Below, piece by piece: positions 1 to 12,552 of a stretch of DNA of 64,000 bases. The position numbers were made by a program, and so were the translations under genes. Source of the DNA: Streptomyces celluloflavus (GTDB lineage: Bacteria > Actinomycetota > Actinomycetes > Streptomycetales > Streptomycetaceae); the NCBI GenBank assembly GCA_000720995.1, contig JOEL01000003.1, positions 1-64,000 on the forward strand, in the 5' to 3' direction. The notes beneath the pieces are model-generated. The model had not been told where the DNA came from and made no database searches. It saw only the letters and a list, made by a program, of their open reading frames with translations. Position 1 is the first letter of the stretch; every line of letters begins with the position of its first letter.

Positions 1-3000
1 CACCACATCCACCCGCTCCAACGACGGCGCACCCTCAACCGCCCCCAACACCTCCGTCAACGACCAGTCCACGAACGGCCGCAGAGCCTCCTCACAGGCG
101 CTGATCCGCTCGGCGAACACCGGGGACTCCGCCAGCAGCCGGGCACCCATGCCCACCCACTGCGACCCCTGCCCGGGGAAGACGAACACCGTCTTGCCCG
201 CGATGTCGGCGACGCCGCCGACCACGGCGGTGGACGGCTCGCCCGCGGCGAGGGCGGCGAGCCCGTCCCGCAGTTCGGCGCGGTCCGTGCCCACGACCAC
301 GGCCCGGTGCTCGAAAAGCGACCGCGAGGCCACCAGCGAGTGGGCGACATCGGCGGGACGCAGCTCCGCATCGCCGTCCACGCGCGCCAGCAAACTCGCC
401 GCCTGCTCCCGTACGGCGCCCGCGGCCCGAGCCGAAACCACCCACGGCACGGCGGCGGGAAGCAGCGCGTCACCATCGGCGACCACGGCGCTCTCGTCGG
501 CAGGGGCCTCCTCCAGCACCGCGTGGGCGTTCGTCCCGCTGATGCCGAAGGAGGACACCGCGCAGCGCCGCGGCCGTCCGTTCGCCGGCCACGGCGTCGG
601 CTCGGTCAGCAGCTCCAGCGCGCCGGAGTCCCAGTCCACCCGGGACGACGCGTGGTCGCTGTGCAGGGTCTGCGGCAGTTCTCCGTGCCGCATCGCCATG
701 ACCATCTTGATGATGCTCGCGACACCGGCGGCGGACTGGGTGTGGCCGATGTTGGACTTCACGGAGCCGAGCAGCAGCGGCTGCTGCGGATCGCGGTCTC
801 TGCCGTAGGTGGCGAGCAGGGCCTGCGCCTCGATCGGGTCGCCCAGGGCGGTGCCCGTACCGTGCGCCTCCACCGCGTCCACCTCGGCCGCGGCCAGCCC
901 GGCGTTGGCGAGGGCCTGGCGGATGACGCGCTGCTGGGCGGGGCCGTTGGGCGCGGTGAGGCCGTTGGAGGCGCCGTCCTGGTTGATGGCGGAGCCGCGG
1001 ACCACGGCGAGCACCGGGTGCCCGTTGCGCCGGGCGTCGGAGAGCCGCTCGACGAGGAGGACGCCGATGCCCTCGGCCAGGGTCATCCCGTCCGCCGCGT
1101 CGGCGAACGCCTTGGAGCGCCCGTCGGTGGCGAGGGCCCGCTGCCGGCTGAAGGCGACGAACGGGTCGGGGGTGGTCATGACGGTGGCGCCGCCGACGAG
1201 GGCGAGCGTGGTCTCGCCGTTGCGCAGCGACTGGCAGGCCAGGTGCAGGGCGACGAGCGAGGACGAGCAGGCGGTGTCGACGGTGACGGCCGGGCCTTCC
1301 AGCCCGAAGACGTACGCGAGGCGGCCGGAGAGGACGCTCGGGATGCTGCCGGTGACCAGGTGGCCCTCGGAGCTGGCGTCGGCGCCGCGTCCGTAGTCCT
1401 GGTGGCTGGAGCCGATGTAGGTGCCGGTGAGGGTGGCACGGAGCGCGGCGGGGTCGATACCGGCGCGTTCGACGGCCTCCCAGGTGGTCTCCAGCAGCAG
1501 CCGCTGCTGGGGGTCCATGGTGAGCGCCTCGCGCGGCGAGATGCCGAAGAAGGCGGGGTCGAACTCGCCCGCGTCGTGCAGGAATCCGCCCTGTGTGGAG
1601 TAGGTGGCGCCGGCCCGGTCGGGGTCGGGGTCGTAGAGGCCGGTGGCGTCCCAGCCGCGCGCGGCGGGGAAGTCCGAGACGGCGTCCACGCCGGACGAGA
1701 CGAGGTCCCAGAACTGTTCGGGCGAGGTGGCGCCGCCGGGGAAGCGGCAGCCCATCCCGATGATGGCGATCGGTTCGTCGTCGGCCGCCGCCGTGGTGGC
1801 GACGGGCCCGGCGACCTCGACCGCGGCGCCCAGGATCTCCGCGCGCAGGTACCGGGCCAGGACGAGCGGGGTGGGGTGGTCGAAGACGAGGGTGCTGGGC
1901 AGGGCGAGGCCGGTGACCGTGGCGAGCCGCTTGCGCAGTTCCACCGCGGTCAGCGAGTCGAAGCCGATGTCGCGGAAGGCGCGCTGCTCCGGTACGCCGT
2001 CGGCGGAGGCGTGTCCGAGGACCGCCGCTGCCTCGGCGCGGACGAGTTCGGCGAGCAGCCGCTCCTGGTCCGCGCCGGCGGCGGCGCGGACGCGGACGGC
2101 GAACTCGGAGGCGGCCGCGGTCCGGTCCGCGGTGCCGCGGTCGAGGGCGCGTACCTCGGGCAGGCCGAGCAGCAGGGGGCTGCGGCGCATCGCGGTGAAG
2201 AGGGGGACGTAGCGGTCCCAGTCGACGTCGGCGACGGTCACGGTCGTCTCGCGCTGCACGATCGCGCGCCGGAGTTCGGCCAGTGCGGGGCGCGGGGCGA
2301 GGAAGCCGAGCCCCTGCCGGGCGAGGTTCTGCGAGATCGCGTCGTCGAGGGCCATCCCGGCCTCGGCCCAGGGGCCCCAGGCCACACAGGTGGCGGTCAG
2401 ACCGCGGGCCCGCCGGTGCTCGGCGAGGGCGTCCAGGTAGGCGTTGGCCGCGCCGTACGCGCTCTGGCCGCCGCTGCCCCAGACGCCGGCGACGGAACCG
2501 AAGAGGACGAACAGGTCGAGGTCGCGGTCGCCGAGCAGGGCGTCGAGGTGGGCCGCGCCCGCGGCCTTCGCCGCCATCAGCCCGGCGAAGTCGGCGATAC
2601 CGGTCTCGTCCAGGGGGGCGGCCTGGCCGACGCCCGCGGCGTGCACGACGCCGGTGAGCGGCAGCTCGTCCGGGACGGCGGCCAGGACGGCGGCCAGCGC
2701 CGTACGGTCGGCCACATCGCAGGCGACGATATCGACGCCCGCGCCCAACTCCACCAGTTCGGCGCGGAGTTGGTCCGCGCCGGGGGCGTCGGGGCCGCGA
2801 CGGCTGGTGAGGACGAGATGCCGGGCGCCGCTGCGGGCGAGCCAGCGGGCGACCTCGGCGCCGAGCGCACCGGTGCCGCCGGTGATCAGGACGGTGTCCC
2901 GGGCGGTGAACTCATCCGCGGCGGGGAGGTCCGGTACGGGGTGGCGGGTGAGGCGGCGTGCGGAGACACCGGTGGCCCGGACCGCGATCTGGTCCTCGCC

Positions 3001-4386
3001 GTCGGCTCCGCTCAGCGCGCCCGCCAGCCGCCGGGCGGCGCTCTCGTCCAGGGTCTCGGGCAGGTCGATCAGACCGCCCCAGAGCCGGGGGTACTCCAGG
3101 GCGGCGACCCGGCCGAGGCCCCACGCCGCCGCCTGGAGCGGCCGGGTGACGGGGTCTTCCGCGCCGGTCGACACGGCGCCGCGCGTCGCCGTCCACAGCC
3201 GGGCCTCGGTGCCGGTGTCCCCGAGGGCCTGGACGAGGGCGACGGTGAGGGCGAGTCCGGTGGTGAGCGACGGGTGGTCCGCGCCGGGCCGCTCGTCCAG
3301 CGGCAGCGCGGACAGGACGCCCGCGAGGTCCGTGAACTCGGTGAGCCGGGCGGCGAGGCCGGTCCGGTCGGCGCTCGACTCGTCGAGTACGAGCCGCCGC
3401 ACCCGCGCACCGTGGTCGCCGAGGGCGGCGGACAACTCGTCGGCGAGGGCGCCATCGGTGGCGTCCGTGGTGACGAGCAGCCAGTCGCCGTCGAGTGCGG
3501 GGGCGGCCGGCTTGCGGAGCCGGGTCCAGGTGACCCGGTACCGCCACGAGTCCAGCAGGGTCTTCTCCTGGGTGCCCTGCCGCCACGAGGTGAGGGCGGG
3601 CAGCAGGGAGTTCAGGGAGGAGTGCTGCGCCTCCTCCAGGCCGAGCAGGGCGGCGAGTTCGCCCGCGTCGCCGCGCTCCACCGCGGCCCACAGCCGCTGC
3701 TGTGCCGGGTCGGTGCCCGCGTCGGCCGTGGTCACCGGCGGCTGCGGCCAGTACAGCTCGTGCTGGAAGGCGTAGGTCGGCAGGTCCACCCGCCGAGCGC
3801 CGGGCGCGGCGAACCAGCCGGGCCAGTCCACGGCGACGCCGTGCACATGGAGGCGCGCGAGGGCCGTGGTGACGGCCGTCTCCTCGGCCCGGTCCGCGCG
3901 CAGCAGCGGCACGAGCCTGCTGTCGTCCTCGTCGCCCAGGGTGTCCTGGACCATGGCCGACAGCACCCCGTCGGGACCGAGTTCCAGGAAGGTCGTCGCA
4001 CCGGCGGCGCGCAGGGTCCGCACCCCGTCGGCGAAGCGGACGGCGTGGCGGACGTGCTCGACCCAGTACCGCGGGCTGCACACCTGCTCATCGGTGGCCA
4101 GCGCACCGGTGACGTTGGAGACGAACGGGATCCGCGGCGGGTGATAGGAGACGCTCCCGGCCACCGTCGCGAAATCGTCCAGCATCGCGTCCATACGCGG
4201 CGAGTGGAAGGCATGGCTCACCCGCAGCCGCTTGGTCTTGCGCCCCTCCGCCGCGAAATGCGCCGCGACAGCCAGGACCACGTCCTCGTCACCCGCGATC
4301 ACCACCGCCGACGGACCATTGACCGCCGCCACCGACACCCGGTCGGTCAACAGCGGCAGAACCTCGTCCTCGGTGGCCTGCACCGC
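1..4386 (-). CDS. Modular type I PKS, downstream part (rest of module 2, start of module 3), frameshifted from its N-terminal part and cut by the window edge
   Basis: This is a continuous PKS reading frame that runs off the left edge. It is out of frame with the upstream PKS part but clearly continues it. In order it holds the second half of a malonyl-type AT (HAFH motif, about 4230), no DH, a complete KR (TGGTGALG near 2890, with FGSVAG and AYGAAN catalytic motifs; no LDD, so A-type-like), an ACP (GFDSL near 1960), and a third KS with TACSSS, EAHGTGT and KSNIGHTQ. Last comes the start of a third AT ([10 protein letters not shown], then RVDVV at the edge, a motif usual for methylmalonyl-specific AT). 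It would add one ketoreduced acetate unit and begin a methyl-branched one. I see no separate start codon with a ribosome site at 4386, so this is the same gene interrupted by a deletion rather than a new gene. Domain calls are secure; continuity with the upstream part is inferred. Confidence 0.85.
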
Positions 4387-7300
4387 GCGGGACGGACGCC
4401 CCAGGACTCGACGAGGCGGAACAGCGCGACCTCGACGGCGAAGAGGGCCGGCTGGGTCCAGCCGGTGTCGTCCAGGAGCGCGGCCTCGGCCGAGCCCTCG
4501 GCGGCGAACAGGATCTCGCGCAGGGGCCGCTCCAGGTAGGGGTCGAGTCCGGCGAGCACACCGTCCAGCGCCTCGGCGAACACCGGGAACCTGCCGTGGA
4601 GTTCACGGCCCATGCCGAGCCGCTGGCTGCCCTGGCCGGCGAAGAGCATCGCGACCTTGCCGGCGCGGGCCGCCTCGCCCTCGGTCAGGGCGGCGTCGGG
4701 CCGGTCGGCGGCGAGCGCGGCGAGGGCGCGCAGCAGCTCGGTGCGCTCACCCGCCACCACGGCGGCCCGCCGGTCGAACTGCGAGCGGGTGGTGAGCAGG
4801 GAGTACGCGATATCGGCCGGGTCGAGTTCGGGGCGCGCCTCGACGTAGGCGCGCAGCCGGGCCGCCTGCGCGCGCAGGGCGTCGTGGGTCCGGCCGGAGA
4901 TCAGCCAGGGCACGGCGCCGGCGGGTGCGGGGGCCGGCTGCTCGGTCTGGGGCAGCGGGGGCTGCTCGATGATCGTGTGGACGTTGGTGCCGCTGATGCC
5001 GAAGGAGGAGACGGCGGCCCTGCGGGGGCGGCCGGTCTGCGGCCACGCGGTCTGTTCGGTCAGCAGCCGGACCTCGCCGAGGCTCCAGTCGACCTTGCCG
5101 GAGGGGGTGTCCGCGTGCAGGGTGCGCGGCAGCACACCGTGTTGCATCGCCATGACCATCTTGATGATCCCGGCGACGCCGGCGGCGGCCTGGGTGTGGC
5201 CGATGTTGGACTTCACCGAGCCGAGCAGCAGCGGCCGGTCCGCGTCCCGGTCGCGGCCGTACGTCGCCAGCAGCGCCTGCGCCTCGATCGGATCGCCCAG
5301 CGTCGTCCCCGTACCGTGCGCCTCGACGGCGTCCACGTCCTCCGGGGAGAGACCGGCGCTGTCGAGGGCCTGACGGATGACGCGCTGCTGGGACGGGCCG
5401 TTGGGCGCGGTGAGGCCGTTCGACGCACCGTCCTGATTGACCGCGCTGCCGCGCACCACGGCCAGCACCTGGTGGCCGTTGCGCCGGGCGTCGGACAGCC
5501 GCTCGACGACGAGGATGCCGACACCCTCGGACCAGCCGACACCGTCGGCCGCATCGGAGAACGCCTTGCACCGCCCGTCCGGCGAGAGACCGCGCTGCCG
5601 GGAGAACTCCACGAACACGGACGGGGTGGACATGACCGTCACACCACCGGCGAGCGCCAGCGAGCACTCCCCCGCGCGCAGCGCCTGCATCGCCCAGTGC
5701 AGCGAGACGAGGGACGACGAGCAGGCCGTGTCGACCGTGACGGCCGGGCCTTCCAGCCCGAGCGTGTAGGACACCCGGCCCGAGGCGAGGCTCGGCGAGG
5801 TCCCGCTGCCCTGGAAGCCCTCGAACTCACCGCCGCCGAGCACGGCGCTGTAGTCGCTGTACATGACGCCCGCGAAGACACCGGTCCGGCTGCCACGCAG
5901 CGAGACCGGGTCGATACCGGCCCGCTCGATCGCCTCCCACGACGTCTCCAGCAGCAACCGCTGCTGCGCATCCGTCGCCAGCGCCTCCCGCGGACTCATC
6001 CCGAAGAACTCCGGGTCGAACTCACCCGCATCGTGCAGGAACCCACCGGACCGCGTGTACGCCGTCCCCGCGTGATCCGGATCCGGGTGGAAGAGGCCGT
6101 CCACGTCCCAGCCGCGGTTGACCGGGAAGCCGGACACCGCGTCGGTGCCTTCCGTGACCAGCCGCCACAGGTCTTCCGGCGAGCCGACGCCACCGGGGTA
6201 GCGGCAGGCCATGCCGACGATCGCGATCGGGTCGTCGGCGCCGGCCGTGATGCGCGAGGTCTCCGGTGCGGTCACGGCCGCGTCCGCGCCCAGCAGTTCG
6301 TCCCGGAGGTATCCGGCCAGGGCCTGGACCGTCGGATAGTCGAAGATCAGCGTGACCGGCAGCCGCAGGCCCGTCGCCGTCTTCAGCCGGTTGCGCAGCT
6401 CGACGGCGGTCAGCGAGTCGAAGCCGAGGGCGCGGAATGGTGCGGCCGCATCGATCTCCTCGCCCCCCGAGTGGCCGAGCACCTGCGCCACTTGGGTCCG
6501 TACCAGTTCCACCAGCGCCTCGTGCCGGTCGGCCTCGGCCAGGCGGCCCAGCCGCTGTACGAGACCGGTGGCCGTCGCCGTACCCGCCACCACCGCGCGC
6601 CGCGTCCGGCCGCGGACCAGGCCGCGCAGCACGGACGGGAGCCGGTCCTGGGCACGGAGGGCCGGAAGGTCCAGCCGGACCGGCAGCAGCACCGGTTCGG
6701 CGGTGGCGAGGGCCGCGTCGAAGAGCGCCACACCCTGCGCGACCGGGAGCGCCGGCATACCGGACTCCGCCAGCCGGCGAAGATCCCCCTCACCGAGACC
6801 GCTGGTCATTCCGGTGTCCTGCGCCCAGGGGCCCCACGCCAGGGACACACCCGCCAGACCCTCGGCACGACGCCGCTGGACCAAAGCGTCCAAGAAGGCG
6901 TTACCCGCCGCGTAATTCGCCTGACCGGCGCCACCGAACGTCCCCGCCACCGACGAGAACACCACGAAGGCCGACAGGTCCAGGTCCCGGGTGAGTTCGT
7001 GCAGATGCCACGCCGCATCCACCTTCGGCCGCAGTACGGCGGCCAGCCGCTCAGCGCTCATCGACCCGACGACACCGTCATCGAGCACACCCGCGGCATG
7101 CACCACCGCCGACACCGCATGCTCGGCCAGCAGACCGGCCACGGCATCGCGATCCGCGACATCACAGGCCACCGCCTGAGCCCCACCCGTACCACCGGTG
7201 ATCAGCACCGCACCATCGCCGTCATCCCAGACCGGCGCCACCGCCTGCCCACCGGCAGCCGCACGCACCAGACGCGGCGCCCGCAACTCACCGTCCCGCA

Positions 7301-10300
7301 CAGCGAGCTGCGGCTCGTCCACTGCCAACGCCCGCACCAATGCGGCGGCCGACACCTCGACGGACTCCCCCGAAACCGAAGGCTCCAGATCCAACAGGCC
7401 GAAGACGCCCGGGTGTTCGGTCTGCGCAGACCGCACCAGCCCCCACACCGACGCCGCCGCCAGATCCTCACCACCCGCAGCACCACGCGTCACAAACACC
7501 AGGCGGGAGTCGGCGCACCGCTCCTCCGCCAGCCACTCCTGCACCCGGCCCAGCGCCTGCGAGACAAGCTCGTGCACCGAGCCGACGGCCTCCGCACCCG
7601 GCGCGGTCTGCACGGACACAAGCACGGTGCCCGGCACCGGAGCGTCCAGCGACACCACGTCCGCCGCCGTGACGACCTCGGCCCCCGCGCCCCGCAGAGC
7701 TTCGGCAAGGCCGAACACATCCGAACCCAGCACCGCCACCGGACCCGTCACCGCGTCGGCGGCGGGTGCCGGGACCGGCACCCAGTCCGGCCGGAACAGT
7801 GAGTCGCGGCCGGGACCGGTCGCGGCCGGCTGCTCGCCGCCCACGGCGCGCAGCAGCAACGAGTCCACCGTCGCGACCAGGGCGCCGGAGACGTCCGCGA
7901 CCGCGATCGACACGGCGCCGTCGTCCGCCGGGGTCAGGCGCACCCGCAGCGCCGCGGCACCGGTCGCGTGCAGCGACACGCCCTCCCAGGAGAACGGCAC
8001 GCCGCCCTGGCCGCCCGCTTCCGGGCCGTCCGGCCCGGTGAGGGCCGCCGCGTGCAGTGCGGCGTCGAGCAGTGCGGGGTGCACGCCGAACGCGCTCGCC
8101 TCGCCGCCGGTGCCCTCCGGCAGTGCCACCTCGGCGTAGATCTCGTCCCCGCGCCGCCAGGCCGCGCGGAGCCCCTGGAACACCGGTCCGTACGCGAAGC
8201 CGTCCGCGGCCAGCCGTGCGTACAGCCCGGCCACGTCCACCGCTCGCGCGTCCGCCGGCGGCCACACCGCGGCGTCGAAGTCGGCACGCCGTTCCCCCGT
8301 GGTCAGCACACCGGTGGCGTGCTGTGTCCACGGGAGTTCGTCGGCGCCGTCGGGGCGCGAGTAGACGGCGAGGGTGCGGCGGCCGGACGCGTCCGGGCCG
8401 CCGATCCACAACTGCACCTGGATGCCGCCCTGTTCGGGCAGGGCCAGCGGTGCGGCGAGGGTCAGTTCCTCGACCCGGTCGCAGCCGACCTCGTCACCGG
8501 CGCGGATGGCCAGCTCCAGGAAGGCGGTGCCGGGGAGCAGGACCGAGCCCTGTACCGCATGGTCGGCGAGCCAGGGGTGGGTGAGCAGGGAGAGGCGGCC
8601 GGTGAGCAGGGCGCCGTCGGAGTCGGCCAGGGAGACGGCCGCGGAGAGCAGCGGGTGGTGGGCCGCGCCCAGTCCCGCGGAGCGCAGGTCTCCGGAGTGG
8701 GCCGCACCGTTCTTGGGCCAGTACCGGCGGCGCTGGAAGGCGTAGGTGGGCAGGTCGACGTGGCGCGCGCCGGTGTCCGCGAAGCAGGCGTCCCAGCGGA
8801 CGGGGACGCCCCGCACGTGCAGGCCGGCGAGTGCGGTGGTGAGCGTGTGGGTCTCGGGGCGGCCGGAGCGCAGCACGGGGAGCGTGGCGAGGTCGTCGTC
8901 GCCGGATTCGTCGAGGCAGGTCCGGGTCAGGGCGGAGAGCACCCCGTCGGGGCCGAGCTCCAGATAGGTGGTGGTGCCGTGGTCGCGCAGCCAGCGGATG
9001 CCGTCGGCGAACCGTACCGGTTGGCGGACGTGGTCCACCCAGTAGTCGGCGGAGGTGACCTGCTGGACGGTGACCGGTTCGCCGGTGAGGTTGGAGACGA
9101 TCGGCGTGAGCGGGGCCTGGAGGGACAGTCCGGCCACGACGCGGCGGAACGCGTCGAGCATCGGGTCCATGCGCGGCGAGTGGAAGGCGTGCGAGACGCG
9201 CAGCCGGGTGGTCTTGCGGCCCTGCGCCGCGAAGTGCGCGGTGAGTTCGGTCACCGCGTCGTCGTCGCCGGCGAGGACGACGGCCGACGGGCCGTTGACG
9301 GCCGCGATGGCGACGCGGTCGGTCAGCAGCGGTAGGACCTCGTCCTCGGTGGCCTGTACCGCCGCCATCGCGCCGCCCGCGGGCAGTGCCTGCATCAGCC
9401 GGCCGCGGGCGGCGACGAGCCGTGCGGCGTCGGGCAGCGACAGTACGCCGGCGACGTGGGCGGCCGTGATCTCGCCGATGGAGTGGCCGGTCAGGAAGTC
9501 GGGTTTGACGCCCCAGGAGCGCAGCAGGCGGAACAGCGCGACCTCGACGGCGAACAGTGCGGGCTGTGCGTAGCCGGTCTCGTCCAGGTCCGCCGCCCGC
9601 TCGCCCCACATGACGTCGCGCAGCGGGCGGTCCAGGTGGGGGTCCAGTTCGGCGAGGACCTCGTCCAGTGCCTGGGCGAACACGGGGTAGCGGTCGTGGA
9701 GTTCGCGGCCCATGCCGAGCCGCTGGCTGCCCTGGCCGGTGAAGGCGAAGGCGAGTTTCCCGTCGCCCTGGACCGTGCCCTGGACCAGGCCCGCCGGGTG
9801 GCCGCCGGTGGCGAGGGCGGTGAGCTGGGCGCGTACCTCCTCGCGGTCGGCGGCGACGAGGATCGCCCGGTGGGCGAAGGCGGTCCGGGTGGTGGCCAGG
9901 GAGTAGGCGGTGTCGAGGACGCCGGGTGCGGGGTCCTCGTCCAGGGCGGTCAGCAGCCGTCCGGCCTGTGCGTGCAGGGCGTCCTGGGTCCGGCCGGACA
10001 GCAGGACCGGTACGACGTCCGGTGCGACGGCCGGCGTCTGCTCCGGTTCGGCGGCCGGCGGTGCCTCGGGGGCCTGTTCGACGATGGTGTGGACGTTGGT
10101 GCCGCTGATGCCGAACGAGGAGACGGCCGCCCGCCGCGGCGCTCCCGTCTCGGGCCAGGGGAGGTTCTCGGTGAGCAGCCGGACCGCGCCCTGGGACCAG
10201 TCGACGTGGGACGAGGGGGCGTCCACGAGCAGCGTGCTCGGCAGGACGCCGTGCCGCATCGCCATGACCATCTTGATCACGCCCGCGACGCCGGCGGCGG

Positions 10301-11417
10301 CCTGGGTGTGGCTGATGTTGGACTTCACCGAGCCGAGCAGCAGCGGGCGTTCGGGGGCGCGGTCGCGGCCGTACGTCGCGAGCAGGGCCTGGGCCTCGAC
10401 GGGGTCGCCGAGCGTGGTGCCGGTGCCGTGGGCCTCGACGGCGTCGATCTCGCCGGGCGAGAGCCGGGCGTTGACCAGGGCCTGCTGGATGACGGCCTGC
10501 TGGGAGGGGCCGTTGGGGGCGGTGAGGCCGTTGGAGGCGCCGTCCTGGTTGACCGCGCTGCCGCGCACCACGGCCAGGACGTGATGGCCGTTGCGCCGGG
10601 CGTCGGAGAGCCGCTCCAGGACGAGGACGCCGACGCCCTCGGCCCAGCCGGTGCCGTCGGCGGAGTCGGCGAAGGACCGGCAGCGGCCGTCGGCGGACAG
10701 ACCGCCCTGGCGGCTGAATTCGAGGAAGGTCGCGGGGCTGGACATGACGGTGACGCCGCCGGCGAGCGCGAGGGAGCATTCCTCGGCGCGCAGCGCCTGG
10801 GTGGCCAGGTGCAGGGCGACGAGCGAGGACGAGCAGGCCGTGTCCACGGTGACGGCGGGGCCGACGGTGCCCAGGAAGTAGGAGATGCGTCCGGACAGCA
10901 CGCTGCCGGTGTTGCCGGTGAGCTGAAAGCCCTCCGCGCCGTCGGCGGGGCCGACCCGGTACTCCTGGGCCATCGCGCCCATGAAGACACCGGTCCGGCT
11001 GCCGCGCAGTCCGCCGGGGTCGATGCCGGCGCGTTCGACGGCCTCCCAGGCGGACTCCAGCAGGATGCGCTGCTGGGGGTCCATGGCCACGGCCTCGCGC
11101 GGCGAGATCCCGAAGAAGGCGGTGTCGAACTCGGCGGCGTCGTGCAGGAAGCCGCCCGAGGCGGTCGCGGACGCGGCGAGGGCCTCCGGGTCCCAGCCGC
11201 GGTCGGCGGGAAAGTCCGAGATGCCGTGCGCACCGCTGACGACCATCTGCCACAGGTCCTCGGGGCTGCGTACGCCGCCGGGGTAGCGGCAGGTCATGCC
11301 GACGATGGCGATGGGCTCCTGCGCCGCCGATTCCAGGTCCTGCACCCGCTGCCGCGTGCGTTGGAGATCAGCAGTCGCTCGCTTGAGGTAGTCCCGGAGC
11401 TTCTGTTCGTTGTCCAT
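4347..11417 (-). CDS. Modular type I PKS (NysI/AmphI-like), module 1 and start of module 2, prematurely ended by a frameshift
   Basis: The gene encodes 2356 residues. Residues 1-33 form a short charged helix typical of a PKS docking domain, so this protein receives a chain from another PKS. Module 1 follows: KS (from about 34; TACSSS, EAHGTGT, SNISHTQ), AT (GQGSQ about 556, GHSIGE about 645, HAFH about 738: malonyl-specific), DH ([10 protein letters not shown] about 956; DAALH later), KR (TGGTG about 1407; LDD and SSVAG/ANYAAGN present, B-type) and ACP (GFDSL about 1667). Module 2 begins with an intact KS (about 1729-2160) and an AT whose frame is lost after ESWGVRP; the last 13 residues are out-of-frame translation. 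KR1 lacks about 43 residues after TGGTG. The module pattern and the neighbouring gmd and divergent ABC genes match the NysI/AmphI locus. It makes the last polyene double bond and the next hydroxylated unit if intact. Confidence 0.85.
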   Translation of the reverse strand: MDNEQKLRDYLKRATADLQRTRQRVQDLESAAQEPIAIVGMTCRYPGGVRSPEDLWQMVVSGAHGISDFPADRGWDPEALAASATASGGFLHDAAEFDTAFFGISPREAVAMDPQQRILLESAWEAVERAGIDPGGLRGSRTGVFMGAMAQEYRVGPADGAEGFQLTGNTGSVLSGRISYFLGTVGPAVTVDTACSSSLVALHLATQALRAEECSLALAGGVTVMSSPATFLEFSRQGGLSADGRCRSFADSADGTGWAEGVGVLVLERLSDARRNGHHVLAVVRGSAVNQDGASNGLTAPNGPSQQAVIQQALVNARLSPGEIDAVEAHGTGTTLGDPVEAQALLATYGRDRAPERPLLLGSVKSNISHTQAAAGVAGVIKMVMAMRHGVLPSTLLVDAPSSHVDWSQGAVRLLTENLPWPETGAPRRAAVSSFGISGTNVHTIVEQAPEAPPAAEPEQTPAVAPDVVPVLLSGRTQDALHAQAGRLLTALDEDPAPGVLDTAYSLATTRTAFAHRAILVAADREEVRAQLTALATGGHPAGLVQGTVQGDGKLAFAFTGQGSQRLGMGRELHDRYPVFAQALDEVLAELDPHLDRPLRDVMWGERAADLDETGYAQPALFAVEVALFRLLRSWGVKPDFLTGHSIGEITAAHVAGVLSLPDAARLVAARGRLMQALPAGGAMAAVQATEDEVLPLLTDRVAIAAVNGPSAVVLAGDDDAVTELTAHFAAQGRKTTRLRVSHAFHSPRMDPMLDAFRRVVAGLSLQAPLTPIVSNLTGEPVTVQQVTSADYWVDHVRQPVRFADGIRWLRDHGTTTYLELGPDGVLSALTRTCLDESGDDDLATLPVLRSGRPETHTLTTALAGLHVRGVPVRWDACFADTGARHVDLPTYAFQRRRYWPKNGAAHSGDLRSAGLGAAHHPLLSAAVSLADSDGALLTGRLSLLTHPWLADHAVQGSVLLPGTAFLELAIRAGDEVGCDRVEELTLAAPLALPEQGGIQVQLWIGGPDASGRRTLAVYSRPDGADELPWTQHATGVLTTGERRADFDAAVWPPADARAVDVAGLYARLAADGFAYGPVFQGLRAAWRRGDEIYAEVALPEGTGGEASAFGVHPALLDAALHAAALTGPDGPEAGGQGGVPFSWEGVSLHATGAAALRVRLTPADDGAVSIAVADVSGALVATVDSLLLRAVGGEQPAATGPGRDSLFRPDWVPVPAPAADAVTGPVAVLGSDVFGLAEALRGAGAEVVTAADVVSLDAPVPGTVLVSVQTAPGAEAVGSVHELVSQALGRVQEWLAEERCADSRLVFVTRGAAGGEDLAAASVWGLVRSAQTEHPGVFGLLDLEPSVSGESVEVSAAALVRALAVDEPQLAVRDGELRAPRLVRAAAGGQAVAPVWDDGDGAVLITGGTGGAQAVACDVADRDAVAGLLAEHAVSAVVHAAGVLDDGVVGSMSAERLAAVLRPKVDAAWHLHELTRDLDLSAFVVFSSVAGTFGGAGQANYAAGNAFLDALVQRRRAEGLAGVSLAWGPWAQDTGMTSGLGEGDLRRLAESGMPALPVAQGVALFDAALATAEPVLLPVRLDLPALRAQDRLPSVLRGLVRGRTRRAVVAGTATATGLVQRLGRLAEADRHEALVELVRTQVAQVLGHSGGEEIDAAAPFRALGFDSLTAVELRNRLKTATGLRLPVTLIFDYPTVQALAGYLRDELLGADAAVTAPETSRITAGADDPIAIVGMACRYPGGVGSPEDLWRLVTEGTDAVSGFPVNRGWDVDGLFHPDPDHAGTAYTRSGGFLHDAGEFDPEFFGMSPREALATDAQQRLLLETSWEAIERAGIDPVSLRGSRTGVFAGVMYSDYSAVLGGGEFEGFQGSGTSPSLASGRVSYTLGLEGPAVTVDTACSSSLVSLHWAMQALRAGECSLALAGGVTVMSTPSVFVEFSRQRGLSPDGRCKAFSDAADGVGWSEGVGILVVERLSDARRNGHQVLAVVRGSAVNQDGASNGLTAPNGPSQQRVIRQALDSAGLSPEDVDAVEAHGTGTTLGDPIEAQALLATYGRDRDADRPLLLGSVKSNIGHTQAAAGVAGIIKMVMAMQHGVLPRTLHADTPSGKVDWSLGEVRLLTEQTAWPQTGRPRRAAVSSFGISGTNVHTIIEQPPLPQTEQPAPAPAGAVPWLISGRTHDALRAQAARLRAYVEARPELDPADIAYSLLTTRSQFDRRAAVVAGERTELLRALAALAADRPDAALTEGEAARAGKVAMLFAGQGSQRLGMGRELHGRFPVFAEALDGVLAGLDPYLERPLREILFAAEGSAEAALLDDTGWTQPALFAVEVALFRLVESWGVRPARCRPPRTRFCRC
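4387..4394. other. Deletion/frameshift scar inside the second AT domain
   Basis: The flanks on both sides align base for base with module 1 of the same gene (4382-4386 with 9358-9362; 4395 onward with 9507 onward). Module 1 has 144 bases between these anchors and this copy has 8, so 136 bases are missing and the frame shifts. The lost segment encodes the AT nucleophile elbow GHSIGE and the following helix. It is either a real inactivating deletion or a collapsed repeat in the assembly. Confidence 0.85.
7170..7184. other. In-frame deletion scar inside the KR of PKS module 1
   Basis: After LITGGTG the module 1 KR continues GAQAV and then ACDVAD. The KR of module 2 has 48 residues between the same two motifs, including GALG and the SRRG segment that contact NADPH. 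Module 1 has only five, so about 43 residues (129 bases) are absent in frame. The catalytic Ser-Tyr-Asn region downstream is intact. The domain as given could not form a normal Rossmann fold. Confidence 0.8.
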
Positions 11418-11520
11418 CTCAACTCAACCCATCTCGACAGCGATCTCGACGGCCAGTGGCCGGACTTCCCGCACCCCGCGCGGTGCGCCCCGGTGGCGGC
11501 AGGGCCGCCCCTGGGGCGGG

Positions 11521-12552
11521 TTACCAGCTGGCGGCCAGCAGAAGGTCCCCGTACTCGTGCTCGCGGGTGGCCTGCTTGAGGTCGGAGTCGACCATCATCC
11601 GCATGAGTTCGGGGAAGTCGACGGTGGGCTCCCAGCCCAGTTCGGCGCGGGTGCGCGCGGAGTCGGCGCAGAGGATCTCCACCTCGGCGGGGCGGACCAG
11701 GGCCGGGTCGATGACGACGTGGTCGCGCCAGTCGAGGCCGACGTGATCGAACGCGAACCGGACCGCGTCGCGCACCGAGTGCATGGCGCCGGTGCCGACG
11801 ACGTAGTCGCTCGGCTCGTCCTGCTGGAGCATGAGGTGCATCGCGCGCACGTAGTCGCCGGCGTAGCCCCAGTCCCGTACGGCGTCGAGGTTGCCGAGGT
11901 GCAGCTTCTCCTGGTGGCCGAGCTTGATGCGGGCGACGGCGAGCGAGATCTTGCGGGTGACGAACTCGGCGCCGCGGCGCGGGGATTCGTGGTTGAAGAG
12001 CATGCCGGAGACCGCGTACATGCCGAAGGACTCGCGGTAGTTGCGGGTCATGAAGTGCCCGTACGCCTTCGCGACGCCGTAGGGGCTGCGGGGGTGGAAG
12101 CGGGTCGTCTCGCTCTGCGGGGTCTCGGCGGCCTTGCCGAACATCTCCGACGAGGACGCCTGGTAGAAGCGGATCTGTGCGCCGCTGCCGTGGCGGGAGC
12201 CGTTCAGACCGCTCACCATGCGGATGGCTTCGAGCACCCGCAGCACGCCCATGCCGTTGACCTCGGAGACCAGTTCGGCCTGCTGCCAGGACATCGGCAC
12301 AAAGGAAATGGCGCCGAGGTTGTAGACCTCGTCTGGCTGCACCTTGTCCACGGCGGACACGAGGCTCGCCTGGTCCATCAGATCACCGTCCACAAAGGAC
12401 AGTTCGGATACGAGCCGGCTGACCCGTGATTTCCGCGGATTCGCCTGGCCCCGGTTCAGTCCCCACACCTGGTATCCCTGCGAAAGCAGGTGTTCGGCCA
12501 GGTAAGAACCGTCCTGCCCGGTGATCCCGGTGATCAGCGCGCGCTTGGACAT
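11521..12552 (-). CDS. gmd: GDP-mannose 4,6-dehydratase
   Basis: This 343-residue short-chain dehydrogenase converts GDP-mannose to GDP-4-keto-6-deoxymannose. The sequence starts MSKRALITGITGQDG, with the GxxGxxG NAD(P) motif of GMD, and contains SSSEMFG, SPYGVAKAYGH (YxxxK) and the family signature NHESPRRG. The start at 12552 follows AAGGGG at normal distance; longer in-frame starts add an unrelated arginine-rich leader. It lies 103 bp upstream of the PKS gene on the same strand, so the two are probably co-transcribed. In polyene clusters (nysDIII, amphDIII) this enzyme provides the first committed step to GDP-mycosamine, and the same gene order (gmd beside the PKS, divergent from two ABC genes) is seen there. 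The 3,4-isomerase, aminotransferase and mycosaminyltransferase are not in the window. Confidence 0.93.
   Translation of the reverse strand: MSKRALITGITGQDGSYLAEHLLSQGYQVWGLNRGQANPRKSRVSRLVSELSFVDGDLMDQASLVSAVDKVQPDEVYNLGAISFVPMSWQQAELVSEVNGMGVLRVLEAIRMVSGLNGSRHGSGAQIRFYQASSSEMFGKAAETPQSETTRFHPRSPYGVAKAYGHFMTRNYRESFGMYAVSGMLFNHESPRRGAEFVTRKISLAVARIKLGHQEKLHLGNLDAVRDWGYAGDYVRAMHLMLQQDEPSDYVVGTGAMHSVRDAVRFAFDHVGLDWRDHVVIDPALVRPAEVEILCADSARTRAELGWEPTVDFPELMRMMVDSDLKQATREHEYGDLLLAASW

Noticed and set aside
307-4539. Long open frame of 1410 codons on the plus strand opposite the PKS
   Set aside because: It is antisense to the PKS modules, is rich in Gly/Arg/Val of the kind produced by GC-rich shadow frames, and has no domain content.
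11458-11473. Partial match to the PAS-LuxR operator upstream of the PKS gene
   Set aside because: Only about 10 of 16 positions agree, which is near background in GC-rich DNA.
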